Positions 13,586-13,621 of a stretch of 13,621 nucleotides of DNA are shown here, piece after piece. A model generated the notes under the pieces. The model was given only the letters and a program-made list of their open reading frames with translations. It was not told where the DNA came from and ran no database searches. Origin of the DNA: Terriglobia bacterium (lineage in GTDB: Bacteria > Acidobacteriota > Terriglobia > UBA7540). Position 1 is the stretch's first letter. Every line of letters starts with the position of its first letter. The stretch covers positions 1-13,621 of the forward strand of contig JASHTR010000057.1 in NCBI GenBank assembly GCA_030040455.1, written 5' to 3'. The position numbers and the translations under genes were made by a program.

Positions 13586-13621
13586 ACGGCGTGCTCCCTT
13601 TCCAGGCTAAGTAGGCTACAT

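Overview
The window reads as a chromosomal segment of a GC-rich Gram-negative bacterium, most likely an acidobacterium. This is inferred from gene content: an ECF sigma / zinc-finger-HEAT anti-sigma / DUF4097 trio, a DUF5107-TPR giant, a free-standing PA-IL-like lectin domain, and a dispersed inverted repeat ending in TGTCATYCTGAG of a kind I associate with Acidobacteriota. No rRNA, tRNA, CRISPR array, insertion sequence or phage gene was seen.

Layout. (1) 1-2010 is visibly AT-richer than the rest. It carries two minus-strand genes for exported proteins: a LecA/PA-IL-like lectin and a CsgG-like protein with a FlgT-like C-terminus. The latter has a near-perfect sigma70-type promoter at 1792-1820. 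(2) 2011-5705 is the pyrimidine block: pyrC on plus, converging on pyrF and pyrE on minus. pyrF overlaps an upstream exported double-PDZ gene by ATGA. No pyrB lies beside pyrC within the window. (3) 5763-5796 is a minus-strand terminator-like hairpin whose loop side carries the end motif of the dispersed repeat. (4) 5850-9019 is a minus-strand operon: ECF sigma factor, membrane-anchored anti-sigma with periplasmic HEAT repeats, and an exported DUF4097 protein with nine 18-residue repeats and a glutamine-rich coiled coil. The last two overlap by ATGA. (5) 9236-10221 holds a TPR protein and a small YHS-like metal-binding membrane protein on minus. Between them and the sigma gene is a plus-strand intrinsic terminator with no plus-strand gene in front of it. 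(6) 10295-13585 is one 1096-residue exported DUF5107-TPR protein.

How it fits together. Three functions sit side by side: late and middle steps of UMP synthesis (PyrC, PyrE, PyrF), an envelope-sensing ECF regulon module, and envelope or secreted proteins rich in interaction repeats (PDZ, TPR, HEAT, beta-solenoid, lectin). The most distinctive DNA-level feature is a ~136-bp repeat present twice in opposite orientation (3932-4067 and 8271-8407). The second copy supplies the stop codon of the sigma gene and separates it from its anti-sigma gene. The related hairpin at 5774-5796 carries only the end motif of the repeat.
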